From the NCBI GenBank assembly GCA_951813515.1, contig OX638346.1:3217617-3281616 (forward strand): a DNA stretch of 64,000 bases. Direction: 5' to 3'. The notes beneath the pieces are model-generated. The model was not told the origin of the DNA and made no database searches. It was given only the letters and a program-made list of their open reading frames with translations. A program made the position numbers and the translations under genes. Of this stretch, positions 35,692 through 45,541 are shown in pieces. Within the stretch, counting starts at the first letter, position 1, and each line of letters opens with the position of its first letter. This stretch comes from an uncultured Pseudomonadales bacterium (GTDB lineage Bacteria; Pseudomonadota; Gammaproteobacteria; Pseudomonadales; Azotimanducaceae).

Positions 35692-37148
35692 CGCACGCCG
35701 CGCCGTTCTTCGAGGGTGGCGCGAATCGCGCGCGCCTTGCTCTCGGTGATGCCGTAGCTCGCGATCAGCGCCATGGCGATGATCGACGCTCCCAGCGGCA
35801 CGATCACGTCATAGACGCGCATGAGCAACAGCGTCCGCTCGGACTGCGATCCGCCGAGGTCGACGTCGAACCCGGTGGCGTTCAACAGGAAGCCGCCGGC
35901 GGCGAGGGCCGCCGCCATGCCGAGCTTGACGACCCACCAGAAGATCGAACCGTACATGCCCTCGCGGCGCTCGCCGGTCCTGAGTTCGTCCTGGTCGCAG
36001 ACGTCCGCGATCATGGAACCCATCAGGGTGAAGAGGCTCCCCAGACCGAACGCCATGAGCGGGGCGGGCAGGAGCAGCAGCCAGGGATTGTCGGGGTCGT
36101 AGCAGAACCACTTGAGGCCATATCCCACCGTCGAGATGCCGATGCAGACAAAGAAGGCACGCCGCTTGCCGATCCAGGTGCCGAGTATCGTGGCCAGAGC
36201 GATGACGCCGAAAGTGGCGAAGGCGCCCAGCATCCCGACATAGCCGATCCAGATGGCGGCGGCATCCTGATCGCCCGCAAAGACGTAGAAGATGATCACG
36301 TATGCCTGGAATGCGGCGATCAACTGGAAGCCGTTGAAGACAAGGAACGTCGCGCCGCAGAGCTTGAGGAAGTCGATGGACCCGAGTGTCCTGCCGAATC
36401 CGACGACGAAATCGGTGACGGCCTTCACGGCAACAGCCAACACCTGTGTCGTCGCAGCCTTGCGCTTCGCCGTCGGATGGGCGGGTTCGGCGACGGCATG
36501 GCGCTCCCTCAGGAATATCGCCGGCAGTACCCCGAGACCGGCGCAGGCCAGGGCGAGGACGATGGCGAGCGCAGCGGCGCCACCGCGCATGTCTCCGAAC
36601 CGCGGCAGTTCCATGAACCACAGGAACCAGGGCGCCACCAGCCATGCCCCCTGGGCGATGAAGTTCTGCACGCCCATGAGCCGGGTGCGCTCGTTGTAGT
36701 CGGGCGTCAGTTCGTAGCCGAGGGCGACCCAGGGCGTCGCGAACACCGTGTAGGCGAGATAGAAGACGAACGATCCGATCAGGAAGTAGTTGAAGTAGAA
36801 CGTCTCGCTACGACCCTCGGGAAGCTGCCAGAGCAGCGCGAGAAGCAGGGGCGCGGCTAACGCGCCGAACAGGATGTACGGTCGGCGGCGCCCCCAGTGG
36901 GATCGGGTGTGGTCCGATATGTGGCCTATCACCGGGTCGGTAATGGCGTCCGTCAGGCGCGGCAGGGCGCCGAGCAGGCCGACCAGGGCGGGGTTCATGC
37001 CGTAGCCAAGGTTGAGCGCGATCATCATGCCGCCGCTGCCGGCGGCCAGCAGGTTGTTGGCGAGACCGCCGGCGCCGTAGGCACCCATCCTGAGGGGGTG
37101 GATGCGGTCTGCGGGCGCGGTCTGCGAGCGGGAGTGCGGTGGACTCAC
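35688..37148 (-). CDS. Sugar:cation symporter, GPH (MFS) family
   Basis: 486 residues from GTG 37148; the GTG overlaps the stop of the hydrolase upstream (GTGA), which decides the start against the longer open frame. Twelve helices are expected. GPH features are LTDAITDPVIGHISDHTRSHWGRRRPYI after the second helix and DQDELRTGERREGMYGSIFWW in the second half. It would bring glucose-type disaccharides or oligosaccharides through the inner membrane. It sits between two hydrolases and is followed by GH3 with a 4-nt overlap. Confidence 0.92.
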   Translation of the reverse strand: MSPPHSRSQTAPADRIHPLRMGAYGAGGLANNLLAAGSGGMMIALNLGYGMNPALVGLLGALPRLTDAITDPVIGHISDHTRSHWGRRRPYILFGALAAPLLLALLWQLPEGRSETFYFNYFLIGSFVFYLAYTVFATPWVALGYELTPDYNERTRLMGVQNFIAQGAWLVAPWFLWFMELPRFGDMRGGAAALAIVLALACAGLGVLPAIFLRERHAVAEPAHPTAKRKAATTQVLAVAVKAVTDFVVGFGRTLGSIDFLKLCGATFLVFNGFQLIAAFQAYVIIFYVFAGDQDAAAIWIGYVGMLGAFATFGVIALATILGTWIGKRRAFFVCIGISTVGYGLKWFCYDPDNPWLLLLPAPLMAFGLGSLFTLMGSMIADVCDQDELRTGERREGMYGSIFWWVVKLGMAAALAAGGFLLNATGFDVDLGGSQSERTLLLMRVYDVIVPLGASIIAMALIASYGITESKARAIRATLEERRGVR

Positions 37149-38431
37149 CGCCGTTTGCCGTATACCAGGAATGGAATGTTCGCGTGCGCCGCGTGGCCCT
37201 GGCCGTCGTAAGCCATAACGTACAGGCGGTACTGGCCGGGAGCGTCCGGCGCCATCAGGTTCACCTGGGCTTGCGTGGCGTCGCCGACGAAAAGGCCGTC
37301 GAGATTCGCGATCGATGCCTCGAAATCGCCGCCGACCACGGTCTCGGTGCTCTCCGGCTTGATGCTCCATTGGAAGACAAGGGGATCTCCATCGGGGTCG
37401 ACAACCTCAGCCCTGGCCGTGTATCGCTTCCCGGCCCCCAGTCGCACGCTGTCTGTCGCCGGTCGCCGCGCGAGCCGCATGGATCGAATCGCGGGCGCCT
37501 GGTTCGCGGGGACGCGCCCCGTCCAGACCGCCTCCAGCACGTCGACCGCGGCGGTGGATTCGCCGGTTTCCGTGAAGAGACTGAACCAGGTATGGGTGCG
37601 CTCCTGCTTCTGGCCCCAGAGGAACGCATAGGAGCCGAGACACGGGCCGAGAAACGGTGCGATGAACGTTCGATAGCTCTCGAGGTAGTGGCGTCCCTTC
37701 TCCGTGCTGTCCTGCTCGATGGGCGCTCCCCAGCGGGTCTTCCCGACCTCCCAGTGGCCGAGCGGCCCCCACTCGGTGATCATGAATGGTCCCTCGCGCA
37801 GGTACTCGATGGCCTTCGGCATCAGCGCCAGCGCCCCGTAGGCCTGCAGGCTGATGAAGTCGAGGTCTGGCGCCCGGTTGCGGACGAGTTCTACCGTTTC
37901 CTTGTCCAAAGCGGAGATCGTGGTCGTCGTCGGGTGGTTCGGATCGAGCGCGTGGATCAGGCGCGAGAGTTCGTTGACCTCGTTGTAGACGCGGGGATTG
38001 GTATGGCGCATGTCGAGTTCGTTGCCGATGATCCAGGCGAGGAGGGCGGGGTGGTCCTTGTAGCGTCGAATCGCGCTTTCGACGTTCTGCCGCTGCTCGG
38101 CGATGCTGGCCTCATCGTCGTAGTCGAAGCCGAAGCGCTCGGCAGCGACCGGCAGACCCATAGAGACTGTCAATCCGTGCTTGTGCGCGGAGTCCAGGGT
38201 GGCCTGCGCGTCCTCGACGCCCCAGGTGCGGATGGAATTGCCGCCGTGCGCGGCGACGGTCGCAAGGTCGATATCAGCCGCGCCGGCGCCCCTGACGAGA
38301 TACGGCCTGCCTTCGCGCACCAGCGTGTAGCCGCCGTCGAAAGCGGCGACTTCGACGCGAACCGCGCCCTGCTCGCCGAAGGCTGCGAGCGTGGCGAAGA
38401 CTAGCGCGAAGCACAGGCTGCGACGTTTCAT
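37145..38431 (-). CDS. Clan GH-A glycoside hydrolase (GH2 TIM-barrel/GH158-like), secreted
   Basis: 428 residues from ATG 38431 (ATGA overlap with the LacI stop). A signal peptide ends around residue 19. The barrel has the clan GH-A catalytic pair: acid/base Glu138 in IIGNELDM and nucleophile Glu220 in MITEWGP, followed by GHWEVGKTRWGAPIEQ. A C-terminal Ig-like domain (about 335-425) has VDPDGDPLVFQW. Size and this tail recall GH158 endo-beta-1,3-glucanases or GH2 TIM-barrel proteins; I cannot decide between them by eye. It likely cuts glucan chains in the periplasm. Confidence 0.82.
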   Translation of the reverse strand: MKRRSLCFALVFATLAAFGEQGAVRVEVAAFDGGYTLVREGRPYLVRGAGAADIDLATVAAHGGNSIRTWGVEDAQATLDSAHKHGLTVSMGLPVAAERFGFDYDDEASIAEQRQNVESAIRRYKDHPALLAWIIGNELDMRHTNPRVYNEVNELSRLIHALDPNHPTTTTISALDKETVELVRNRAPDLDFISLQAYGALALMPKAIEYLREGPFMITEWGPLGHWEVGKTRWGAPIEQDSTEKGRHYLESYRTFIAPFLGPCLGSYAFLWGQKQERTHTWFSLFTETGESTAAVDVLEAVWTGRVPANQAPAIRSMRLARRPATDSVRLGAGKRYTARAEVVDPDGDPLVFQWSIKPESTETVVGGDFEASIANLDGLFVGDATQAQVNLMAPDAPGQYRLYVMAYDGQGHAAHANIPFLVYGKRR

Positions 38432-39465
38432 GTCCCGGCCTTCATGAGATGTGCGGGTTTCGCCATGGAGGCACGGGGTACGAGGTCGCACTGGAAGGTC
38501 TCCTGACGGGGGGATTCGCCGGCCAGGCCCGCGAAAAGGAGTTCCGTCGCGCGCGAGGCGATCGCCGCGATGGGCTGTCGCACCGTGGTCAGCGCGGGCC
38601 ACGTGTGCGTCGCGGTCGGTGAGTCGTCGAAGCCGGCGACGGACAGCATGCCCGGTACGCTGATTCCCTGCTCGTGAGCGGCAACCACTACGCCTGCCGC
38701 CGTATCGTCGTTGCAGGCGATGATGGCGGTGGGTCGTTGTGAAAGTTGCCAAAGGACACGGAAACCCTGCTTGCCGGAGTCGAAGTCGAACCGCCCGTCG
38801 ACGATCAGCGACGGATCGATGTCCAGGCCATGGTCGCGAAGACAGTTCATGTGTCCCGCGAGGCGCCTGTCGGTGGCGCCGTGCCTGGCGTCCCCCTTGA
38901 TGAATCCTATGCGCCGATGTCCGAGCGACAGCACGTGCTCGGTGAGCGTGCGCGCGGCCTCGACGTCGTCCGGGTTCACCGATATCCGGTCTGGAGTCGT
39001 CTCCCGCGGCGAGATGAGTGCGAAGGCAATCTCGTTCTCCACGAGTAGCGAAGTGATGTCCGAACGGTCGGCGATGGGCGCGGTGAGCAGGAGGCCGTCG
39101 ACACGGGTCTGCCGCACGAACTGGCGCACCAGGGCGGGCGACAGGTCCTCGTTGCACGGGCGCAGCATCAGGGCGTTTCCGGTGGCTTCGCAGGCGGCGT
39201 AGGCGCCTTCAAGGAGCTTCTGGATATAACTGAACTCGTGCGGGTTTTCGTACAGGAGGCCAATGGAAAAGGTGCGCCGGCCAGCGAGGCCGCGCGCCGC
39301 CGGATGAGGCTCATAGTCGAGGGCGGAGACGGCCTTCAGGACCCGTTCCCGGGTGGCCGGGCGGACGTTGGGTTCGTTGTTGACGACCCGCGACACCGTC
39401 TTGATCGACACGCCGGCGTGCTCGGCGACATCGCGGATGGTCGCGCTGCCGCTAGGAGCGCGCAT
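38428..39465 (-). CDS. LacI-family transcription regulator of the glucan locus
   Basis: 345 residues from ATG 39465 (a TTG at 39492 is possible). The LacI DNA-binding start ATIRDVAEHAGVSIKTVSRVVNNEPNV is followed by the hinge helix DYEPHPAARGLAG and a sugar-binding domain. It probably binds a glucose-containing oligosaccharide and controls the surrounding transport and hydrolase genes. The best operator candidate is the palindrome at 45557-45570. Its stop overlaps the start of the hydrolase downstream, so the regulator is in the operon it likely controls. Confidence 0.93.
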   Translation of the reverse strand: MRAPSGSATIRDVAEHAGVSIKTVSRVVNNEPNVRPATRERVLKAVSALDYEPHPAARGLAGRRTFSIGLLYENPHEFSYIQKLLEGAYAACEATGNALMLRPCNEDLSPALVRQFVRQTRVDGLLLTAPIADRSDITSLLVENEIAFALISPRETTPDRISVNPDDVEAARTLTEHVLSLGHRRIGFIKGDARHGATDRRLAGHMNCLRDHGLDIDPSLIVDGRFDFDSGKQGFRVLWQLSQRPTAIIACNDDTAAGVVVAAHEQGISVPGMLSVAGFDDSPTATHTWPALTTVRQPIAAIASRATELLFAGLAGESPRQETFQCDLVPRASMAKPAHLMKAGT

Positions 39466-39546
39466 GGCTAACGGGGTGACATCTTGCGTCAATAAATATC
39501 ATCGTTTTTCAAATAGATATGCCCGATTCTGCTCAAGCCTCGGCAA

Positions 39547-39562
39547 GTCCAGATGTCTGGAC
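39547..39562. promoter_or_regulatory. Inverted repeat upstream of the LacI gene
   Basis: GTCCAGATGTCTGGAC: two 7-bp arms around a 2-bp centre. The arms are too close to form a good RNA hairpin, and no T-run follows, so a protein-binding site is more likely than a terminator. It lies 82 bases before the LacI start and 66 bases after the TonB receptor stop. It does not match the palindrome in front of GH16. Confidence 0.4.
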
Positions 39563-39627
39563 GATCAGAGTCGCGCGTCAAACTACAGTAGCCCGGATCG
39601 GCCCGGATGTCTTGCCAGCCGACTCCG

Positions 39628-42312
39628 CTACAGATCGCCAAACCGATAGCTCGCCCTGATGCCGGCCAGCCGCGGTCGCGTGAAGAACCGGGTGTTGTCG
39701 AACTGCGTGATGATCTGCGCGGCCTCGTGCACCTCGCCAGTGACGTTGCTCATGAACCCTTCCACCCGGAGCCGTCCGTTGTTGTGCGAGAAGCCGACCC
39801 CGGCATCGACGGATACGAAACCCTTCACCTCGTCGTTGAGACGCAGGCGCGGATTGTTCGGCTGCAGATAGTCGATGCTGTTGAAGATGGTGCGGTACTG
39901 GTCGTCGCGCCAGCCGACGGAGACCACATAGTCGACGATGCCCCAAGGGGTGCCGAAGGCCTGGGAGATCGAACCGTTGAGCTGGTACTTGGGGGTGTGC
40001 GGCAGTCGCCGCCCATCGATGGACCGGAACACGGCCTCGTCGGGCGCCACATCCGCCTGGAAGCGGAAATCCTGGATCGGCAGCGCTGTCTGGATCTGCG
40101 CCTCGAGCCATAGCGCGGTCCAATTGAAATTGAATCCATGGGCCAACTGGAAGCCGCCGTCGAACTGGATGCCGTATATCTCGGAGTCGGCGGCGTTGTA
40201 GCTGAACGACACCACCAGCGATCCGGCCCCGGTCTCCTCGGGGTCGATCAGCGTCGCGCCGCCGACGGTGAAATCGAGCGCCTGCTCCACCGAGAGGAGC
40301 GACGTGAACACCTGGTCGGTGTAGTCGTAGTAGAACGCGGACGCGTTGAACCGCGTCGGCAGGTCGCCGAGCTCGAACTCGTTCTTCCAACCGGCTTCGT
40401 ATACGACCACCTGCTCTTCGTCGTAGGTGGGCGCGACCGGCAGGCCGGTCTCGCCGCTGAAGGTGTCGTTGAAGCCGCCGGACTTGTGGCCGGTCGAGAC
40501 CATGGCATAGCCGAGCGCGCCGTCGAAGTCGTGTTCTACGCGCACGCGCCAGTCCACGAAGTTGTTTTCCATCTCGCCGAACTGGGGCGTGATGGAGGTG
40601 TCGGGGTTGATGATCGCGACGAAACTGAAGAGGCCGTCGGGCGGGCAATAGAAGTCGTCCTGGTTCTGGGTGTCGACGCATGGCACCTTGTCTTCCTGCG
40701 CGGCGCCGCCGCCGTAGGTTCCCTTCGAGAAAATCGCTTCGACGTTGTCCCGGGCGCCAAACTGGGCGATGCCGTCGTAGTAGAACGCGAGGTACTCTTC
40801 GTCGGACACGCTTCCGTCGCCGTCGGTGTCCGGGTCGAAGATCGTGCGGTCGCGCGCGGCGAACCGGAAACCCTCCGTGCCGAGGCGCACGCCGCCGCAG
40901 CAGGAGAAATTGCGCCCGCCGAGGGCGAAAGCGTAACGCGCGTTGACGCCGACGCGGGACTTCTCTTCCTCGGTGAAGCGCAGGCCTGCGGTCAGGCGCG
41001 TGACATCGGTGAGATGGTAGGTGACATCGCTGTAGACCGATGCGGAACTCGAGTCCGTGTTCGGCTGATTGAACTCGATCCCCTGGAAGAACAGGCCGCG
41101 ATCGCCCGCCGAAGCGAGGAACGTGTATTGGTCCTCCTTGAACCAGAAGAGCCCCGCGGTCCACGTCCAGGGTCCCGTATCGCCGAAGAACCGCAGTTCC
41201 TGGATGTCCGAGACGCTGTCGGTGATGAACTGGAATCGGGACCAGTTGTCGTAGACCTCGTCCACCGGCTGCAGCGTGTCGGCCACGCCACGCCAATCGG
41301 GCGATAGCGGGGTCACCGCATCGTAGTCATACAGGAGGTCGCGACGGCTCGCGGTGTACTCGAGGGTTCCCCAGTCGAAGTCGTAGGTGACCTCGAGCTT
41401 CGCGCCCCAGTGCGTGGTATCGAGTTTCGGCGCGAACGCGCGGGCGTAAACGTCCCTGGGATCCTCGATGTCCTCGGGGTGCACGTCGTTGCCGAGCGGG
41501 TTCGCGTAGTTGGTGCCGGTCCAGCCGGTGCCCTGTTCGCTCACGCTGTCGAACGCGAGGAGAACGCTCAGCCGGTCGCTCGCGTCGTAGAGAAGCTGGA
41601 AGCGATAGCCCGTATTGTCCGCGGCTTCCGCCGTGTCGAGATCCATGGGGCCCACATCGTTGTAGTAGGAGGAGTGCTCCAGCGAATAGCCCGCGAAGCG
41701 CACTGCCGCGTTCTCGCCCAGGGGCAGGTTGACGACGCCCCGGAGAACCTGCTGGTCGTAGTCGCCCGTCTCGGCTTCGACGGCCAGTTCCGTACGGCCG
41801 AGCCCCGGCCGCCAGGGGATGATGTTGACGGAACCGGCGGTGGCATTGCGTCCGCGCAGGGTACCCTGGGGCCCGACGTTGACTTCCACCCGGCCGATGT
41901 CGAAGAAGGCGGAACCGATGCCGGCGGTGCGCGGCAGGTAAACGCCGTCGAGGTGAGTCGCCGCGGCCGGATCGCCGAGTTCGGTGTTGTTGGAGGATCC
42001 GACTCCGCGAATCCACACTTCGACGTTGCCGCCCTTGTTGCCAATCTCGAGGCCAGGCGCCAGTTCACTCAGGTCGGTGAGGTCCTGCGCGCCCTGCATC
42101 TTTAGATCGTCGCCCTGGAAGCTGTAGGCGGTTGCGCCCAGGTCCTGGAGGTTCTGTTCGCGCCGCTCGACGGTCACGATCATCTCTTCGTCGTAGGCGA
42201 TCGGTTCGTCTTCGGTCTCATCGGTCTCGGCTTCGCCAGCGATCGCCAACGGGGCGACGGCGAGGAAGGCCAATGCTCCGAATACTGCTTTGTGCATCAT
42301 GTTTCGTTCCAT
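39628..42312 (-). CDS. TonB-dependent outer-membrane receptor
   Basis: 894 residues with a signal peptide (about 1-25; MMHKAVFGALAFLAVAPLAIAG) and a plug domain beginning EEMIVTVERREQNLQDL, then WIRGVGSSNNTELGDPA, VYLPRTAGIGSAFFDIGRVEV and GPQGTLRGRNATAGSVNII. A 22-strand barrel follows, ending with SYRFGDL. It would bring large glucan fragments through the outer membrane with TonB energy. It is 15 nt after the GH16 gene, giving an outer-membrane pair. No SusD-like partner is present, as usual for proteobacteria. Confidence 0.94.
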   Translation of the reverse strand: MERNMMHKAVFGALAFLAVAPLAIAGEAETDETEDEPIAYDEEMIVTVERREQNLQDLGATAYSFQGDDLKMQGAQDLTDLSELAPGLEIGNKGGNVEVWIRGVGSSNNTELGDPAAATHLDGVYLPRTAGIGSAFFDIGRVEVNVGPQGTLRGRNATAGSVNIIPWRPGLGRTELAVEAETGDYDQQVLRGVVNLPLGENAAVRFAGYSLEHSSYYNDVGPMDLDTAEAADNTGYRFQLLYDASDRLSVLLAFDSVSEQGTGWTGTNYANPLGNDVHPEDIEDPRDVYARAFAPKLDTTHWGAKLEVTYDFDWGTLEYTASRRDLLYDYDAVTPLSPDWRGVADTLQPVDEVYDNWSRFQFITDSVSDIQELRFFGDTGPWTWTAGLFWFKEDQYTFLASAGDRGLFFQGIEFNQPNTDSSSASVYSDVTYHLTDVTRLTAGLRFTEEEKSRVGVNARYAFALGGRNFSCCGGVRLGTEGFRFAARDRTIFDPDTDGDGSVSDEEYLAFYYDGIAQFGARDNVEAIFSKGTYGGGAAQEDKVPCVDTQNQDDFYCPPDGLFSFVAIINPDTSITPQFGEMENNFVDWRVRVEHDFDGALGYAMVSTGHKSGGFNDTFSGETGLPVAPTYDEEQVVVYEAGWKNEFELGDLPTRFNASAFYYDYTDQVFTSLLSVEQALDFTVGGATLIDPEETGAGSLVVSFSYNAADSEIYGIQFDGGFQLAHGFNFNWTALWLEAQIQTALPIQDFRFQADVAPDEAVFRSIDGRRLPHTPKYQLNGSISQAFGTPWGIVDYVVSVGWRDDQYRTIFNSIDYLQPNNPRLRLNDEVKGFVSVDAGVGFSHNNGRLRVEGFMSNVTGEVHEAAQIITQFDNTRFFTRPRLAGIRASYRFGDL

Positions 42313-42327
42313 CTCTTCACCCCGCCG

Positions 42328-45300
42328 CTATTGCGCCTGTAGCAGGCGAATGTTGTCGATGCGCGCCACCGCGCCTTCGGCGTTCCCCCAATCGGGGAAG
42401 AACATCACCAGTTTGAGGTTCGCCAGGTCGAGGCCGGCAAGCTCGACGCCGAGATCGAAGCTGTACCGCTGCCAGTCGGCGCCCGGCATCGGATTGCCTG
42501 CCGCCGTCAGCAGCACCTCGGCCGCGGTCGCGGCATCGCTGCTCTCGAGCTTGAGCCGCCACAGCGAGCCATCCGGAGGCGGCGACACCTCCTTGAAGTC
42601 GAACTCCAGCGTGCCGCCAGCCATGGCGCTGGCATCCAGTCCTGCCGTGGCCTGCATGCCGGTCACGGTGGCGCCGGCATGGAACGACAGTTCGATCACG
42701 CTGCCGTGGTCGTCGTCGTCGGTCACCTCGCCGAAGGTCGCAGCGCCGCAGCAGTCCCAGAGGAACCAGCCTTCGGCCAGGGCGTCCCCGTAGAGTTCGA
42801 TGGACGCCACTTCCGGCACGAAGCGGACGTTGTCGATCCGGCCCACCGCGCCGTCGGCATTGGCCCAGTCGGGGAAGATCATCACCAGCTTCACGTCGCT
42901 GAGATCCAATCCCGCGAGGTCTCCGCTCAGGGTGAAGCGGTAATGCTGCCACTCGGATCCGGGCTCGGGATTGTCTCCGCGGGTCAGGACCACCTCGGCC
43001 GCCGTCGCGGCATTGCTGCTCTCGAGCTTCAGCCGCCAGACGGCGCCTTCCGGCGGCGGCGACACTTGCTTGAAGTCGAATTCCAGGGTGCCGGAAGCGA
43101 GACCGCTGACATCGACGCCCTCGGTTGCCTGGAATCCGGTGACCGTGCCCGTCGCCCCGAACGACAATTCGACCACGCGTCCGTGTTCGGCGTCGTCGTC
43201 GACCTCGCCGAAGGTGGCGCCGCCGCAGCAGTCCCACAGGACCCAGCCGTCGGCGAGGCTGTCGCCGTACAGTTCAATCGCCGCGGTTCCCCCGGGGCCG
43301 CCGCCGCTTGGCCCGTCGCCCGGTATCCACTGCACGTTGTCGAGTTCGAAAGTCTGGGCAACGCTCTGCTCCGTGGGGAACAGGACGATGCCGGTATTGA
43401 CCGTGGCGAGGTTGAGGCCGCCGCCGAGCAACTGCGCCACGGGCACTTCCACGGTCTCCCACGCACCGTCGCCGACCTTGCCGATTCGCTGGTCGCCGCT
43501 GGTGCAGGGGAAGATGCAGTCGATCTTCATGGTCATGCCGGCTTCGTTGTCGCCGTAGTCGTTCACCTTGATGTCGAAGCTCACCGCGCCGGGAGCATAG
43601 GCACCCAGGTCCACGCCCATGGTGGACTGGATGAACCAGACGCCGAACGCCTCGCTGTCGGAGAAGCTCACTTCGAGGATATTGCCCCGGGTGGCATCTC
43701 CGATTTCTTTCCACTGCACCTTGTTGGCGGGGTTCGCGCCATCCGAGTAGTTGACCCAGTTGGAGCCGGAATCGGCGGCGGCGATGCCGACGTCCCAGAT
43801 CGGATCGACAGAGTCGATGTAGACGGGTTGCGGTTCGCCGGCCGCGGGCGGCGGCGGCGCGGGAGGCATGATGCCGCAGTCGCCCTGGCCGACGTGACCG
43901 CAGATGATCCGGATGTTGTCCACCCGCACGTGGGCGTGACTCGTGGGTTCGAGCACGAACAGGCTCAGCACCTGGTCGAGGTCGACGGGACCGCCGCCGA
44001 AGTTGCCCGGGTTGTGCGCGATGTCGCTGATCTGCACGGTAACGGTCGTCCATTCGTCCGTGGCCAGCGTGGAGACCGGCAGATCGACGAAGCCGAGATC
44101 CGGGAAGCCGCTGTCGAGCTTGACTTGCAGGCTGCTGTCCGCGTCGGTCTCGTCGCCGAATATGTAGAGGTCGAACTGCACTTCGCCCGCGTAGTCGGCC
44201 CCGTCGGAGGCGCTGCCCATGCCGAACAGCGTCTGCCGCGCGAGGTTCGCCGGGAAGATGTTGAAATTGCCGCCGCCGGTGGTGTTGACGTCGATCACCA
44301 TGCCGCGGTCGTCGTCGCTCACTTCCGAAAAGGCGAGGGCGCCTCCGGCGTCGTAGACGCCGAAGTCGAGCGCCACGGTATCCTCGAAGTCGGGGAACGT
44401 GAGCGGCCCCACGGCGTCGGTGTAGAGGTCGTAGACCGCCCGGTAGACCTTTTCTCCGAGTGGCGGAATCACGGAGGGGTCCGTGTAGTCGGTGAATCCG
44501 TCGCAACCTGTGCCGGTTTCGGTATTGATCGTGCACTCGTAAACGCGCACGTAGTCGACGCGCAGTTCTGCGGGTAGCGCGTCGGCGGTGGGGGCTCCGG
44601 GCAGGTTCCCTCCCACGGCGAGGTTAAGCAACAGGTGGAAGGGCTGGTCGAACGGCGCGGCATCTCCGCCCTCGACATGGGCGTTCGTCGCCGCGTCCAG
44701 GTAGTAGTTCCAGTAGGTGGAGTTCCTGACAGTGTAGTAGTGTGTTCCGTCCACGAACCAGCGAATCTCGGCTTCGTCCCATTCGAGTGCGTAGAGGTGA
44801 AAACCGTCGGCCGGGTCCACTTCCATGTGCTTTTCGTACTTGAAGGTGTTGAGCGGCCACGCCATGCCGTAGTGAATCGCTGCCTGGTTGAAGGGGCTCG
44901 GGTCGCGGGAGAAGACTTCCATGATGTCGAGTTCCCCGCCTGCGGCCCAGGTGCCGTAAACTGAATCCGTGGGCAGCATCCAGAACGCGGACCACATCCC
45001 CTGGCCTGCGGCGGCGTGGATGCTCGCCTCGATGCGCCCGTACTTGATGTCGAGCTTGCCGTCCGTGTTGATGCGCCCGGAGGTGTACTCGCGGCCGTCC
45101 GCATCCTCGCGTCTGGCGGTGATGATGAGATTGCCGCCGGCGACGGAGATGTTGTCCGCCTGGTAGCTCTGCAACTCGTTGTTGCCCCAGCCGGGAATGC
45201 CCTCGGCGGTGCCGTCGCCGGTCTGAATGTTCCACTTCGAGCCGTCTAGCGCGCTGCCGCCGAACTCGTCTGACCAGACCAGGTTCCAGCCCTTCGGCGT

Positions 45301-45507
45301 CAGGGGAACGGTCGGCTGGTTGCCGCCCTCCGCCGGATCCTCGTTGCCGCCGGAGCAGCCGATGAGCACCGCCGTCGCTACGAGCAACCAGACACATGTT
45401 CGCAGATGTCTCGCTCTCAGTTTTGGCCAACTCCCCACACGTTGGCGATGGCCGGTTAGCGCGGGGGCGGATATGGTTGCGAAGCGCTTGGTCAGGATGG
45501 ACCCCAT
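42328..45507 (-). CDS. GH16 beta-glucanase (laminarinase-type) lipoprotein with four C-terminal sandwich modules
   Basis: 1059 residues from ATG 45507, preceded by GAGGGGG at a good distance; an ATG at 45543 would lie within the likely promoter. The hydrophobic stretch ends in LIGC, a lipobox (Cys51), so it is held on a membrane, perhaps at the cell surface. The GH16 domain (about 72-325) has GWGNNELQSYQ and the active site GGELDIMEV with Glu192, Asp194 and Glu197. It is followed by four beta-sandwich modules (about 355-535, 560-728, 744-898, 902-1059), each ending in a RIDNVRFV-like strand. The last two are clear repeats (IELYGDSLADGWVLWDCCG). They probably bind the polysaccharide. Confidence 0.92.
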   Translation of the reverse strand: MGSILTKRFATISAPALTGHRQRVGSWPKLRARHLRTCVWLLVATAVLIGCSGGNEDPAEGGNQPTVPLTPKGWNLVWSDEFGGSALDGSKWNIQTGDGTAEGIPGWGNNELQSYQADNISVAGGNLIITARREDADGREYTSGRINTDGKLDIKYGRIEASIHAAAGQGMWSAFWMLPTDSVYGTWAAGGELDIMEVFSRDPSPFNQAAIHYGMAWPLNTFKYEKHMEVDPADGFHLYALEWDEAEIRWFVDGTHYYTVRNSTYWNYYLDAATNAHVEGGDAAPFDQPFHLLLNLAVGGNLPGAPTADALPAELRVDYVRVYECTINTETGTGCDGFTDYTDPSVIPPLGEKVYRAVYDLYTDAVGPLTFPDFEDTVALDFGVYDAGGALAFSEVSDDDRGMVIDVNTTGGGNFNIFPANLARQTLFGMGSASDGADYAGEVQFDLYIFGDETDADSSLQVKLDSGFPDLGFVDLPVSTLATDEWTTVTVQISDIAHNPGNFGGGPVDLDQVLSLFVLEPTSHAHVRVDNIRIICGHVGQGDCGIMPPAPPPPAAGEPQPVYIDSVDPIWDVGIAAADSGSNWVNYSDGANPANKVQWKEIGDATRGNILEVSFSDSEAFGVWFIQSTMGVDLGAYAPGAVSFDIKVNDYGDNEAGMTMKIDCIFPCTSGDQRIGKVGDGAWETVEVPVAQLLGGGLNLATVNTGIVLFPTEQSVAQTFELDNVQWIPGDGPSGGGPGGTAAIELYGDSLADGWVLWDCCGGATFGEVDDDAEHGRVVELSFGATGTVTGFQATEGVDVSGLASGTLEFDFKQVSPPPEGAVWRLKLESSNAATAAEVVLTRGDNPEPGSEWQHYRFTLSGDLAGLDLSDVKLVMIFPDWANADGAVGRIDNVRFVPEVASIELYGDALAEGWFLWDCCGAATFGEVTDDDDHGSVIELSFHAGATVTGMQATAGLDASAMAGGTLEFDFKEVSPPPDGSLWRLKLESSDAATAAEVLLTAAGNPMPGADWQRYSFDLGVELAGLDLANLKLVMFFPDWGNAEGAVARIDNIRLLQAQ

Positions 45508-45541
45508 GAACGTCGTCCCCCTCGAACGTGATGAGGGCTCC

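Noticed and set aside
42679..44577. Long plus-strand open frame of about 632 codons
   Set aside because: It is antisense to the GH16 lipoprotein repeats; its text mirrors the repeats and has no domain of its own. Similar antisense frames at 23691-25091 and 40138-41307 were rejected for the same reason.
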